Below are positions 1-6,450 of a stretch of DNA of 11,268 nt, in pieces. The DNA is from Gemmatimonadota bacterium (GTDB lineage: Bacteria > JAAXHH01): the NCBI GenBank assembly GCA_026713285.1, contig JAPOOT010000159.1:1-11268 (forward strand), in the 5' to 3' direction. Each line of letters begins with the position of its first letter. Position 1 is the first letter of the stretch. Both the position numbers and the translations under genes were made by a program. The notes under the pieces were generated by a model. That model had not been told where the DNA came from, did no database searches, and was given only the letters and a program-made list of their open reading frames with translations.

Positions 1-75
1 ATCCTGCGTCCCGTCACAGGACTCCGTCACTACCGGCAGCCGCAGAACCAGCGCGGAAACTTCCACTATCCGCAC
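1..75 (-). CDS. Enolase-superfamily (mandelate racemase/muconate lactonizing type) protein, N-terminal fragment
   Basis: This is the start of a gene that leaves the window at its left edge; only 25 codons are visible. On the - strand a GTG codon (75-73) follows AGGAGG (89-84) with an 8-base spacer, an excellent ribosome binding site. The reading frame then stays open to base 1. The peptide begins MRIVEVSALVLRLP and ends ESCDGTQD. The pattern M-[KR]-I-x-x-V-x-x-x-x-x-R-L-P followed by a short loop is typical of the N-terminal capping domain of mandelate racemase/muconate lactonizing enzymes, which abstract a proton alpha to a carboxylate in sugar-acid and related catabolism. The catalytic barrel is outside the window, so neither substrate nor subfamily can be told. 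The gene is divergent from the ABC transporter operon, which suggests shared control. Start confidence is high; family assignment is moderate because the fragment is so short. Confidence 0.6.
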   Translation of the reverse strand, partial: MRIVEVSALVLRLPVVTESCDGTQD

Positions 76-83
76 GCTCGCGT

Positions 84-89
84 CCTCCT
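84..89 (-). promoter_or_regulatory. Ribosome binding site of the divergent enolase-superfamily gene
   Basis: A perfect AGGAGG on the - strand lies 8 bases before GTG at 75-73. It decides the start: the ATG further upstream (101-99) opens an 11-codon frame that closes with TAG just after the GTG. Confidence 0.7.
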
Positions 90-126
90 TGCACACGCCA
101 TTCCGTTACGTGGAATTACGTCGGTT

Positions 127-155
127 AATGTGTGAAACGCCCCGGAGAGTGTCAA
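127..155 (-). promoter_or_regulatory. Candidate sigma-70-type promoter for the divergent - strand gene
   Basis: On the - strand TTGACA (155-150) is followed by a 17-base spacer and CACATT (132-127), which matches TATAAT at positions 2, 4 and 6. Transcription would start near 120, leaving a leader of about 45 bases before the GTG. The -35 match is perfect and the -10 is weak, so this is a candidate only. A GTTTCAC heptamer (138-132 on this strand) overlaps the spacer end and the -10, where a repressor could act. Confidence 0.4.
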
Positions 156-337
156 GGGGAGATGACCGCAGAATCGGGGGTGAAACACGGACCCACCGGC
201 ACCCCGCCGGGGCATGCGGTTTCCACTGGCCGGATCGGCGTCGGGGCAAGGTCCGGACCCGGCAAATAACCCTTGACACCCCGTCGCGTCCGCTTGCACT
301 ATTGAAGCTGGACCGCCGGTAACCCCGCCCGTTTCAC
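132..337. promoter_or_regulatory. Three GTGAAAC heptamers in the divergent intergenic region, possible operator half-sites
   Basis: GTGAAAC occurs at 132-138 (+), 180-186 (+) and, inverted, at 331-337. The first overlaps the spacer and -10 of the candidate - strand promoter. The third lies just downstream of the candidate + strand promoter. A heptamer on either strand is expected far less than once in 200 bases, but the motif was picked after seeing it. TGAAAC-like half-sites occur in operators of LacI-type regulators, yet no full palindrome is present here and no regulator gene is in view. Role as an operator is inference. Confidence 0.25.
273..302 (+). promoter_or_regulatory. Candidate sigma-70-type promoter for the ABC transporter operon
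   Basis: TTGACA (273-278) is followed by an 18-base spacer and CACTAT (297-302), which matches TATAAT at positions 2, 5 and 6. A TG pair lies just upstream of the -10. Transcription would start near 309, about 85 bases before the first permease gene. The perfect -35 box and its position support the call; the -10 is weak. Confidence 0.42.
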
Positions 338-347
338 GAACCGGCGG
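313..347 (+). promoter_or_regulatory. Hairpin in the transporter operon leader
   Basis: CCGCCGGT (313-320) and its exact reverse complement ACCGGCGG (340-347) form an 8-bp GC-rich stem around a 19-base loop. The loop contains the third GTGAAAC heptamer, in inverted orientation. It would lie in the 5' untranslated leader, starting just after the predicted transcription start. No T-run follows, so it is not a simple intrinsic terminator. It may be a leader structure or a protein-binding palindrome. Confidence 0.4.
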
Positions 348-393
348 AGTCGCCCCGCTATCACCGCCGCGGCGCACTAGAAAACCTGATCCT

Positions 394-1326
394 ATGATAC
401 GATACATCATATACCGCATCGCGGGCTTGATCGGCGTGCTGTTTCTGGTCACGATCATCACCTTCAGTCTGATGCATGCGGTTCCGGGCGGCCCTTTCGA
501 CGAGGAGAAGATGCCCCTGTCGGCCGAGGCCAAGGCGAATATACTGCGCAAGTACGGTCTGGACCGGCCCCTGTACGAGCAGTACGGGCGGTACATGTGG
601 AACGCGCTGCAATTCGATTTCGGCATCCCCTTTCAAAGTCCGGGCGAGACGGTGACGGACCTGATCGCGCGGACCTGGCCCATCAGCATGCAACTGGGCG
701 GCATGGGTCTCGCCGTGGCCTTCTCCTTCGGCATCCTCCTGGGCGTCCTTTCCGCGATACGACAGAACACCTGGATGGACTATGGGACCACTATGCTCGC
801 GACGCTTGGGATCACTGTGCCCAGTTTCGCCATTTCCATATTGTTCATCGTCATCTTCGCGACCATCTGGAGGATCCTGCCCACGGGCGGATGGGGCGGA
901 CCCGAAACCTGGATCATGCCGGTTATCGTCTATGCCCTGGGGCCCATGGCCATCATCGCCCGTTATACCCGATCGAGCGTGCTCGAGAACCTGCGGATGG
1001 ATTACGTGCGCACGGCGCGCGCCAAGGGCCTTAAAGAGCGCAGCGTCCTGTTTATTCACGTGCTGAAGAACTCCCTGATCCCGCTGCTGACCATCATGGG
1101 TCCGATGCTGCCCGGCGTCATGACCGGGTCGCTGTTCGTCGAAGGCATATTCCGCATACCGGGCCTCGGACAGTTCTTCGTCACCAGCATCTTCGAACGG
1201 GACTATCCCATGATCATGGCGCTGACGCTGCTCGTCGCGGTGCTGATCGGTATCGTCTACCTGATTACGGACATCCTCTATGCCCTCGTGGATCCCAGGG
1301 TCAGCTACGTACGCGGGAGCAAGTAA
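394..1326 (+). CDS. ABC transporter permease, OppB/DppB type
   Basis: A 310-residue inner-membrane subunit of a peptide/nickel-type ABC importer, close to the usual family length. Its N-terminus MIRYIIYRIAGLIGVLF, the first membrane segment (about 8-28) and the following segment with GLDRPLYEQYGRYM (55-68) are hallmarks of the OppB/DppB family. Further hydrophobic segments lie at about 101-121, 132-158, 170-188, 228-248 and 274-296. The EAA loop that docks on the ATPase is at about 203-222 (DYVRTARAKGL), followed by the GSLFVEGIFRIPGLG signature (245-259). It is the first gene of the operon, and its TAA stop shares one base with the ATG of the DUF368 gene. No clear Shine-Dalgarno precedes the ATG at 394, but the family N-terminus aligns with this start. 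The substrate cannot be told; oligopeptide, dipeptide or another organic solute are all possible. Confidence 0.93.
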   Translation: MIRYIIYRIAGLIGVLFLVTIITFSLMHAVPGGPFDEEKMPLSAEAKANILRKYGLDRPLYEQYGRYMWNALQFDFGIPFQSPGETVTDLIARTWPISMQLGGMGLAVAFSFGILLGVLSAIRQNTWMDYGTTMLATLGITVPSFAISILFIVIFATIWRILPTGGWGGPETWIMPVIVYALGPMAIIARYTRSSVLENLRMDYVRTARAKGLKERSVLFIHVLKNSLIPLLTIMGPMLPGVMTGSLFVEGIFRIPGLGQFFVTSIFERDYPMIMALTLLVAVLIGIVYLITDILYALVDPRVSYVRGSK

Positions 1327-2279
1327 TGGAAAACGGTTCATCGCGTTCGAGACGGACGTTCAAAGACTACCTGGGCATCACGGCCAGAGGATTCTGCATG
1401 GGTGTCGCCGACGTCGTCCCCGGAGTGTCCGGGGGAACGATGGCCTTCATCCTGGGGGTTTACGAAGAGCTGCTCGACGCCGTGCACGCGGTCAACGCGA
1501 GGTTCCTTCGTTCGCTTGTTTCCTTTCGGTTCGCGGAGGCCCTCGACAGATTCCCATACCGGTTCGTGATCGCCCTCGTCACCGGTATCATGGTGGCCAT
1601 ATTCAGCCTGGCCCGGTTTTTCGCGTGGGCACTCGCGAATCATCCCGTATACGTGTGGGCGTTTTTCTTCGGACTGGTGCTCGCTTCGATCTTCACCGTA
1701 CGCACGAAGGTGACCACCTGGACCGCGACGGAAGCGCTCGCGGTGCTGCTGGCGGCGGCCGCAGCCTTCGTACTGGTGGGCGCCGTCCCCGTCGAGACCC
1801 CCACGGCCGCATGGTTCGTGTTCCTGAGCGGGACCATCGCGATCTGCGCGATGATCCTGCCCGGCATCTCCGGTTCGTTCATCCTGGTCATTATGGGGAA
1901 ATACGAGTACATGCTTCATGCCGTGGTCGAGCGGGATTTCCTGCCCATCATCATATTCGGTTGCGGGGGTATCCTGGGACTGATCTTTTTCGCGCGGGTG
2001 CTCAGATGGCTGTTGCGCCGCTACCATGACTTGACCGTTGCGGCCCTCATCGGCCTCATGGCCGGTTCATTGCGGAAGATCTGGCCTTGGAAGGAGACGG
2101 TGGAGACGTTCACGGACCGCCAGGGCGCGGTGAAACCCCTCATACAGCAGAACGTCCTTCCCGCTTCGGTATCGGAAGAAGTCCTGCTGGCCGTGGCCCT
2201 GGGCATCACCGGCTGCGCGATCGTACTGCTCATCGAGCGTCTCGCTGCAAGGCGCTCCACGGAGAAAACGGAAGACTAG
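1326..2279 (+). CDS. DUF368 membrane protein (PopT-like undecaprenyl-phosphate translocase family)
   Basis: A 317-residue polytopic membrane protein. Two related glycine-rich motifs identify the DUF368 family: GVADVVPGVSGGT (26-38) near the N-terminus and AMILPGISGSF (175-185) in the middle, consistent with an internal repeat. Hydrophobic segments lie at about 79-103, 108-124, 136-155, 163-190, 206-230, 236-249 and 285-303. DUF368 proteins have been reported (as PopT) to return the lipid carrier undecaprenyl phosphate to the cytoplasmic face of the membrane for reuse in wall and polysaccharide synthesis. That role is family knowledge, not shown here. The ATG overlaps the last base of the preceding permease stop codon (TAATG), implying translational coupling. 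The gene sits between the two permease genes of one ABC transporter, an unexpected position for a lipid-carrier recycler. Family assignment is firm; function in this setting is open. Confidence 0.88.
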   Translation: MENGSSRSRRTFKDYLGITARGFCMGVADVVPGVSGGTMAFILGVYEELLDAVHAVNARFLRSLVSFRFAEALDRFPYRFVIALVTGIMVAIFSLARFFAWALANHPVYVWAFFFGLVLASIFTVRTKVTTWTATEALAVLLAAAAAFVLVGAVPVETPTAAWFVFLSGTIAICAMILPGISGSFILVIMGKYEYMLHAVVERDFLPIIIFGCGGILGLIFFARVLRWLLRRYHDLTVAALIGLMAGSLRKIWPWKETVETFTDRQGAVKPLIQQNVLPASVSEEVLLAVALGITGCAIVLLIERLAARRSTEKTED

Positions 2280-2298
2280 CAATCGGAAAACCAGCACT

Positions 2299-3162
2299 AT
2301 GACGGAAATCACGCAATCCACAGGCGGCCTTTGGCGCGACGCCCTGCGACGCTACATGAAGAACAAGCTGTCCGTCGTGGCGGCGGTCATCATCATCGTC
2401 ATCTCGTTCATGGCCGTCTTCGCGCCGTGGGTCTCGCCGTACCATTATTCCGAGGCCAATTTCGACGCGGCGTGGCAGTTCCCGTCCTGGACCCACCCCA
2501 TGGGTACGGACAGCATCGGCCGGGATTACTTCAGCCGGATCGTGTACGGCGCCCGGATCTCGCTCATCGTGGGATTCGTCGCACAGATGATCTCCCTGCT
2601 GATCGGGGTGCCGCTCGGGGCCATCGCCGGGTTCAAGGGGGGCAAAGCCGATTTCATCGTCATGCGCCTGGTGGACGTCATGTCGGTCTTTCCCAGCCTG
2701 CTGTTCGCCATCCTGATCATGGCCTGGCTGGGAAGCGGCTTGAGCAACGTGCTGTTCGCCATCGGCGTGACCGGCTGGGTGGGCGTATGCCGCCTGGTCC
2801 GCGCGCAGTTCCTGTCGCTTAGGGCGTCCGACTTCGTCAGGGCCGCCCGGTCCATGGGCGCTTCCAACGTGCACACCATAGTGCGCCACATGCTGCCGAA
2901 CGCACTCAGCCCCATCATCGTCGGCCTGGCCATGGGCATACCCCAGGCCATCTTCGCCGAGGCGGGACTGAGTTTCCTCGGCCTGGGCATCAATCCGCCC
3001 ACACCGAGTTGGGGACAGATGGTCAGCAGCCACCTGCCCAATGTGATCTACTACTGGCATCTCGCCCTCTTCCCGGTTTTCATGATCGCCCTGGTCATGC
3101 TCGGTTTTTCGCTCATCGGCGACGGCCTCCGCGACGCCCTCGACCCGAGAATGAACGAGTAG
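2299..3162 (+). CDS. ABC transporter permease, OppC/DppC type
   Basis: The second membrane subunit (287 residues, normal family length) of the peptide-type ABC importer, partner of the OppB-like protein encoded two genes upstream. A short cytoplasmic N-terminus with LWRDALRRYMKNKLS (11-25) leads into the first membrane segment (26-43). The family signature HPMGTDSIGRDYFSRIVYG lies at 66-84. Further membrane segments are at about 88-110, 132-148, 150-163, 203-221 and 253-275. The EAA loop (DFVRAARSMGAS, about 178-189) is followed by HMLPN and SFLGLGINPPTPSWGQM (225-241), typical of OppC. The ATG lies 19 bases after the DUF368 stop, with only a weak upstream purine stretch. With OppB it should form the heterodimeric pore; the ATPase subunits are not in the window. 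Confidence 0.93.
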   Translation: MTEITQSTGGLWRDALRRYMKNKLSVVAAVIIIVISFMAVFAPWVSPYHYSEANFDAAWQFPSWTHPMGTDSIGRDYFSRIVYGARISLIVGFVAQMISLLIGVPLGAIAGFKGGKADFIVMRLVDVMSVFPSLLFAILIMAWLGSGLSNVLFAIGVTGWVGVCRLVRAQFLSLRASDFVRAARSMGASNVHTIVRHMLPNALSPIIVGLAMGIPQAIFAEAGLSFLGLGINPPTPSWGQMVSSHLPNVIYYWHLALFPVFMIALVMLGFSLIGDGLRDALDPRMNE

Positions 3163-3189
3163 GGAATCCCGATCCATGGCAGGTGCGTC

Positions 3190-4926
3190 ATGCGAAAACA
3201 TACCGGCATATCGATTCTACGTCCTTCGATTTGCTTCTTCCTCGTCGCGGGGATTATCTGGTCGGCCTACGGCCTGATCGATCCCCTCCTCCCCGACAAC
3301 GGTCCGCGTTACGTCAATTCCATCGGGGTGCCGTTGCCCGCTGACGCCCTGCCTCCCGGTCGGCAGGTCCTGTACAAATTCTCCGAATCCCGGCCCTACA
3401 ACGAGTGGTTCCGCACGGTTTACAAGGGTGCGGAAGGAAAATACATCATCGCCGAACCGTTGACGCGCACGAACCGGAATTTCGTGTTGCGGGGCGGCGC
3501 CGCGGAACGGTGGGAGATGTCCGATGACGGACTGGTGTGGACCTTCCATCTGCGGCCGGGACAGCAATGGAGCGACGGCCGTCCGCTGACGGCTCACGAC
3601 TACGTCTTTTCCCTGCGCCGTGGCGCCGATCCCGAAAACGCCTACGACTTCGGGTGGTACTACCAGCCGATCCGGAACTGGCAGGCCGTCGTCGCCCGGA
3701 AAGTGCCCGTGGACTCGCTCGGCGTGTGGGCGTCTGACGAACTCACGCTGCATGTCGCCACCGAGGAACCCACGCCCCACATGCCCCTGCTGCTGACCTA
3801 TTCCTGGGTTTCCCCCGAGCACGCGGTCAAGAAGCACGGTGACACCTGGTCCACCCGACCCGAGACCTGCATTTCCTCGGGACCTTTCGTCATGACGGAA
3901 TGGACCAAGGGCGAACGGATGATCTACGAGGCCAATCCCATGTACCGCGGGGCCGACAAACCCTACCTGGAAAAACTGGTCTACAGGATGTTCAATCTGA
4001 CTACGCCGCCCCCGCGGCTGCCGGCGTACGAGGCCGGCGAAATCGACCTTACCGACGTGGAGAACCAGGCGGAGCTGGCCCGATTGCTTTCCGATGACAA
4101 TCTGAGCGACCAGGTGCATACCTGGCCCAATTTCTGGACCCACTATCTGTTCTTCGACGTCACGAAACCACCGTTCAATGACCGGAGAGTACGCCTGGCC
4201 ATCAGTCTCGCCATCGATCGGGCCGCGATCTGCAATTCCGCGCTCAGGGGCTTCGCCATACCCGGCTACGCCATGCTGCCCCCGGGTTTTCCGGCCTATT
4301 CGGACGGGATATACGCAGAGGACCAGGGGTACGACCCGGCGCGCGCCCGGGAACTGCTCGCGGAGGCCGGTTATCCGGCCGGACGCGGGCTTCCTGAACT
4401 GGACATGTGGCTTCGCAACGAGATTGCCATGCATCGCGACGCGGCAGAGGGATTGCAGGCGATGCTGAATCGCAACCTCAATATGGAGGTCGAAGTGCGC
4501 AACGTGGAGAACAAGGTCTTCATGGACGGCCTGAACAACCATACGCTAGCCTTCGGCCTGGTGCCCTACGAGTTCGATTTCGTGGATCCGAGCAACCTCC
4601 TCGGGCTCTGGCGGTCCAACGGCCGGCACAATTGGAACAACGCCGCCTTCGATGGCCTGATGACCGCGGCCGACGCCGAGGTCAGGGACCCTGATCGACG
4701 CATTGCCCTGTACAGGGAAGCGGAACGGCTCCTGGTGGAGGATGTGGCCGGCGTGTTTCTGTGGCACAGGCAGCGTGCGCAGGTATGGAAACCCTACCTG
4801 AAAGGCTCGGCGCTGGAGCCGAACGCGTCGGGATTCAGAACGTGGCGGGGCGACCAGGTGATGAGTTCTTCCATCACGATGTACATCGCAGGGGACGAAC
4901 CGGAATCGGCCATCCCCGGGCGGTAG
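3190..4926 (+). CDS. ABC transporter solute-binding protein, family 5 (OppA/DppA type)
   Basis: A 578-residue extracytoplasmic receptor that delivers solute to the OppB/OppC-type pore. The family-5 signature AERWEMSDDGLVWTFHLRPG (105-124), followed by WSDGRPLTAHDYVFSLRR (127-144), is clear. Other typical elements are SGPFVMTEW (230-238), PPFNDRRVRLAISLAIDR (327-344), YDPARARELLAEAGYP (381-396) and a C-terminal IALYREAERLLVEDV stretch (505-519). The N-terminus has basic residues and one hydrophobic segment (about 8-30) with no lipobox cysteine near its end and no obvious AXA cleavage site. The protein may therefore be membrane-anchored rather than a lipoprotein. ATG 3190 follows AGG with suitable spacing, 27 bases after the permease stop. 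The usual order is receptor first; here it is last. Ligand is unknown. Confidence 0.9.
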   Translation: MRKHTGISILRPSICFFLVAGIIWSAYGLIDPLLPDNGPRYVNSIGVPLPADALPPGRQVLYKFSESRPYNEWFRTVYKGAEGKYIIAEPLTRTNRNFVLRGGAAERWEMSDDGLVWTFHLRPGQQWSDGRPLTAHDYVFSLRRGADPENAYDFGWYYQPIRNWQAVVARKVPVDSLGVWASDELTLHVATEEPTPHMPLLLTYSWVSPEHAVKKHGDTWSTRPETCISSGPFVMTEWTKGERMIYEANPMYRGADKPYLEKLVYRMFNLTTPPPRLPAYEAGEIDLTDVENQAELARLLSDDNLSDQVHTWPNFWTHYLFFDVTKPPFNDRRVRLAISLAIDRAAICNSALRGFAIPGYAMLPPGFPAYSDGIYAEDQGYDPARARELLAEAGYPAGRGLPELDMWLRNEIAMHRDAAEGLQAMLNRNLNMEVEVRNVENKVFMDGLNNHTLAFGLVPYEFDFVDPSNLLGLWRSNGRHNWNNAAFDGLMTAADAEVRDPDRRIALYREAERLLVEDVAGVFLWHRQRAQVWKPYLKGSALEPNASGFRTWRGDQVMSSSITMYIAGDEPESAIPGR

Positions 4927-4985
4927 GACGCGTGCGGAGGCTACGGAGCAAGGGCATACGGCGAACCGCGGCGGGGAGAGGTTTC

Positions 4986-4991
4986 AGGAGG
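4986..4991 (+). promoter_or_regulatory. Strong ribosome binding site of the MBL-rhodanese gene
   Basis: AGGAGG lies 5 bases before ATG 4997. It is much stronger than the signals before the transporter genes, which suggests this enzyme is translated independently and perhaps more efficiently than the upstream cistrons. Confidence 0.65.
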
Positions 4992-4996
4992 CGGTC

Positions 4997-6391
4997 ATGA
5001 TACTCAAGCAATACTACCTGGGATGCCTGGCCCACGCGTCCTATTTCCTGGGGGACGAACCGTCGGGCGTCGCGGCGGTCGTGGATCCCCAGCGCGACAT
5101 CGGCCAGTATATCGATGAGGCCGAAGCCCGGAACATGACGATCGGCCATGTCTTCCTTACCCACTTCCACGCGGACTTCGCCGCTGGCCACATCGAACTC
5201 AGGGACCGTACGGGCGCCGAAATCCATCTGGGCGCGCGGGCCGAGGCGGACTACGCCTTCGCGCCCATGCGGGACGGCGTAGGCATGAACCTCGGTGCGG
5301 TCCGGCTCGAATTCCTGGAAACGCCCGGACATTCTCCCGAATCCGTCTGCATCCTGGTCTTCGATCCCGGCGTGAAGACCGCGCCCTACGCCGCGCTGAC
5401 CGGGGACACCCTGTTCATCGGCGACGTGGGCCGTCCGGATCTGAGAGCCGCGCTCGGATGGAAGGCTTCCGATCTCGCCAACCTGCTCTTCGAATCCCTT
5501 CACGGGAAGCTGCTTCCGGCCACCGTCGACGATACGCTCGTCTATCCCGCCCACGGCGCCGGTTCGCTGTGCGGGAAGAACCTGAGTACGGATACGGTTT
5601 CCACCATGGGCGATCAGAAGAAATACAACTACGCCCTGCAGCCGATGGACCGGGATACCTTTACCCGCCTGATCACGACAGACCAGCCGGAGGCGCCGTC
5701 GTACTTTACTTACGACGCCGCGTTCAACGCACAGGAACACGATACGCTGGACCATCTGCTTAAAAAGAGCCTGAATCCCCTTTCACTGGACGATGTGCTG
5801 CGCAAGGCGGGAGACGGTGCGCAGGTGCTCGACACGCGCGACGCCGCGGATTACGAGGGCGCGCACCTGGGGGGCAGCATCAACATCGGGCTCGGGGGAC
5901 AGTACGCCAGCTGGGCGGGTACCCTGCTCAGGCGGGACAAACCGATCGTCCTGGTCACGGAAACAGGCGCCGAGGAGGAATCCGCCCTGCGGCTGGGCCG
6001 CATCGGATTCGACCACATCGCGGGATATCTCGAGGGTGGCATGCACGCGCTGGAGGAACGTCCCGAACTGTTGAGCCGGACCGAGCGCATTACCGCGGCG
6101 GCGCTTAGAGACAGGCTGGGATTGGAATGCCGGCCCGTGGTGATCGATATCCGCTCCGGGCAGGAGCGCGAGGACAAGTCCATCCCGGGCAGTCTGCACG
6201 TGCCCCTGAATCACCTCGAAGAGCGCCTGGCCGAGATCCCCACCGACACCACGGTGGTCGTCCAGTGCGCCGGCGGCTATCGTTCCGCCATGGCGGCCAG
6301 CATTCTGAAGCGGCACGGTTTCACGGACGTGATGGACCTGGTCGGGGGACTGGCGGCCTGGGAAGCCGTCCCGCGGAAAGCCGCGGACTGA
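4997..6391 (+). CDS. MBL-fold hydrolase with pseudo-rhodanese and active rhodanese domains (CstB-like persulfide dioxygenase-sulfurtransferase)
   Basis: A 464-residue cytosolic fusion without a signal peptide. The metallo-beta-lactamase domain (about 1-255) has THFHADFAAGH (55-65), H112 in TPGHSPES, D137 in TGDTLFIGDVGRPD and H186 in YPAHGAGSLCG. By family comparison H56, H112 and D137 would hold the single iron of persulfide dioxygenases. HxHAD-F replaces the binuclear HxHxDH motif, as is usual in this branch. A first rhodanese-like domain (about 263-355) keeps LDTRDAADYEGAHLGGSINI but has TETGAEEES where the catalytic Cys loop belongs, so it should be inactive. The second rhodanese domain (about 364-458) has the loop CAGGYRS with C424. 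This order (dioxygenase, dead rhodanese, live rhodanese, plus C192 after the last histidine) matches CstB of Staphylococcus aureus, which oxidises low-molecular-weight persulfides to thiosulfate. The exact substrate here is inferred. The gene follows the transporter by 70 bases. Confidence 0.87.
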   Translation: MILKQYYLGCLAHASYFLGDEPSGVAAVVDPQRDIGQYIDEAEARNMTIGHVFLTHFHADFAAGHIELRDRTGAEIHLGARAEADYAFAPMRDGVGMNLGAVRLEFLETPGHSPESVCILVFDPGVKTAPYAALTGDTLFIGDVGRPDLRAALGWKASDLANLLFESLHGKLLPATVDDTLVYPAHGAGSLCGKNLSTDTVSTMGDQKKYNYALQPMDRDTFTRLITTDQPEAPSYFTYDAAFNAQEHDTLDHLLKKSLNPLSLDDVLRKAGDGAQVLDTRDAADYEGAHLGGSINIGLGGQYASWAGTLLRRDKPIVLVTETGAEEESALRLGRIGFDHIAGYLEGGMHALEERPELLSRTERITAAALRDRLGLECRPVVIDIRSGQEREDKSIPGSLHVPLNHLEERLAEIPTDTTVVVQCAGGYRSAMAASILKRHGFTDVMDLVGGLAAWEAVPRKAAD

Positions 6392-6450
6392 CCCGTGCGA
6401 TAGACCCGTCCCGCTTTAACCCGGCGTCAAGGTTTCCCGGTAACGGGCCG

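Noticed and set aside
89..322. + strand frame of 77 codons in the left intergenic region
   Set aside because: It overlaps the divergent gene's ribosome binding site and both candidate promoters. It has no good ribosome binding site and is rich in Arg and Gly, as expected for non-coding GC-rich DNA.
361..1341. - strand open frame of 326 codons opposite the first permease
   Set aside because: Very polar, His/Asp/Arg-rich translation with no recognisable domain, fully overlapping a permease that has all family signatures.
2230..3201. - strand open frame of 323 codons opposite the second permease
   Set aside because: Antisense shadow of the OppC-type gene; composition and lack of motifs argue against a real protein.
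3217..4542. Long - strand open frame (441 codons) opposite the solute-binding protein gene
   Set aside because: It is a codon-phase mirror of a clear SBP family-5 gene. It has no ribosome binding site, no domain, and biased His/Arg/Gly composition.
6434..6447. CCCG-GTAA-CGGG mini hairpin after the MBL-rhodanese gene as an intrinsic terminator
   Set aside because: The stem has only 4 pairs and no T-run follows on either strand.
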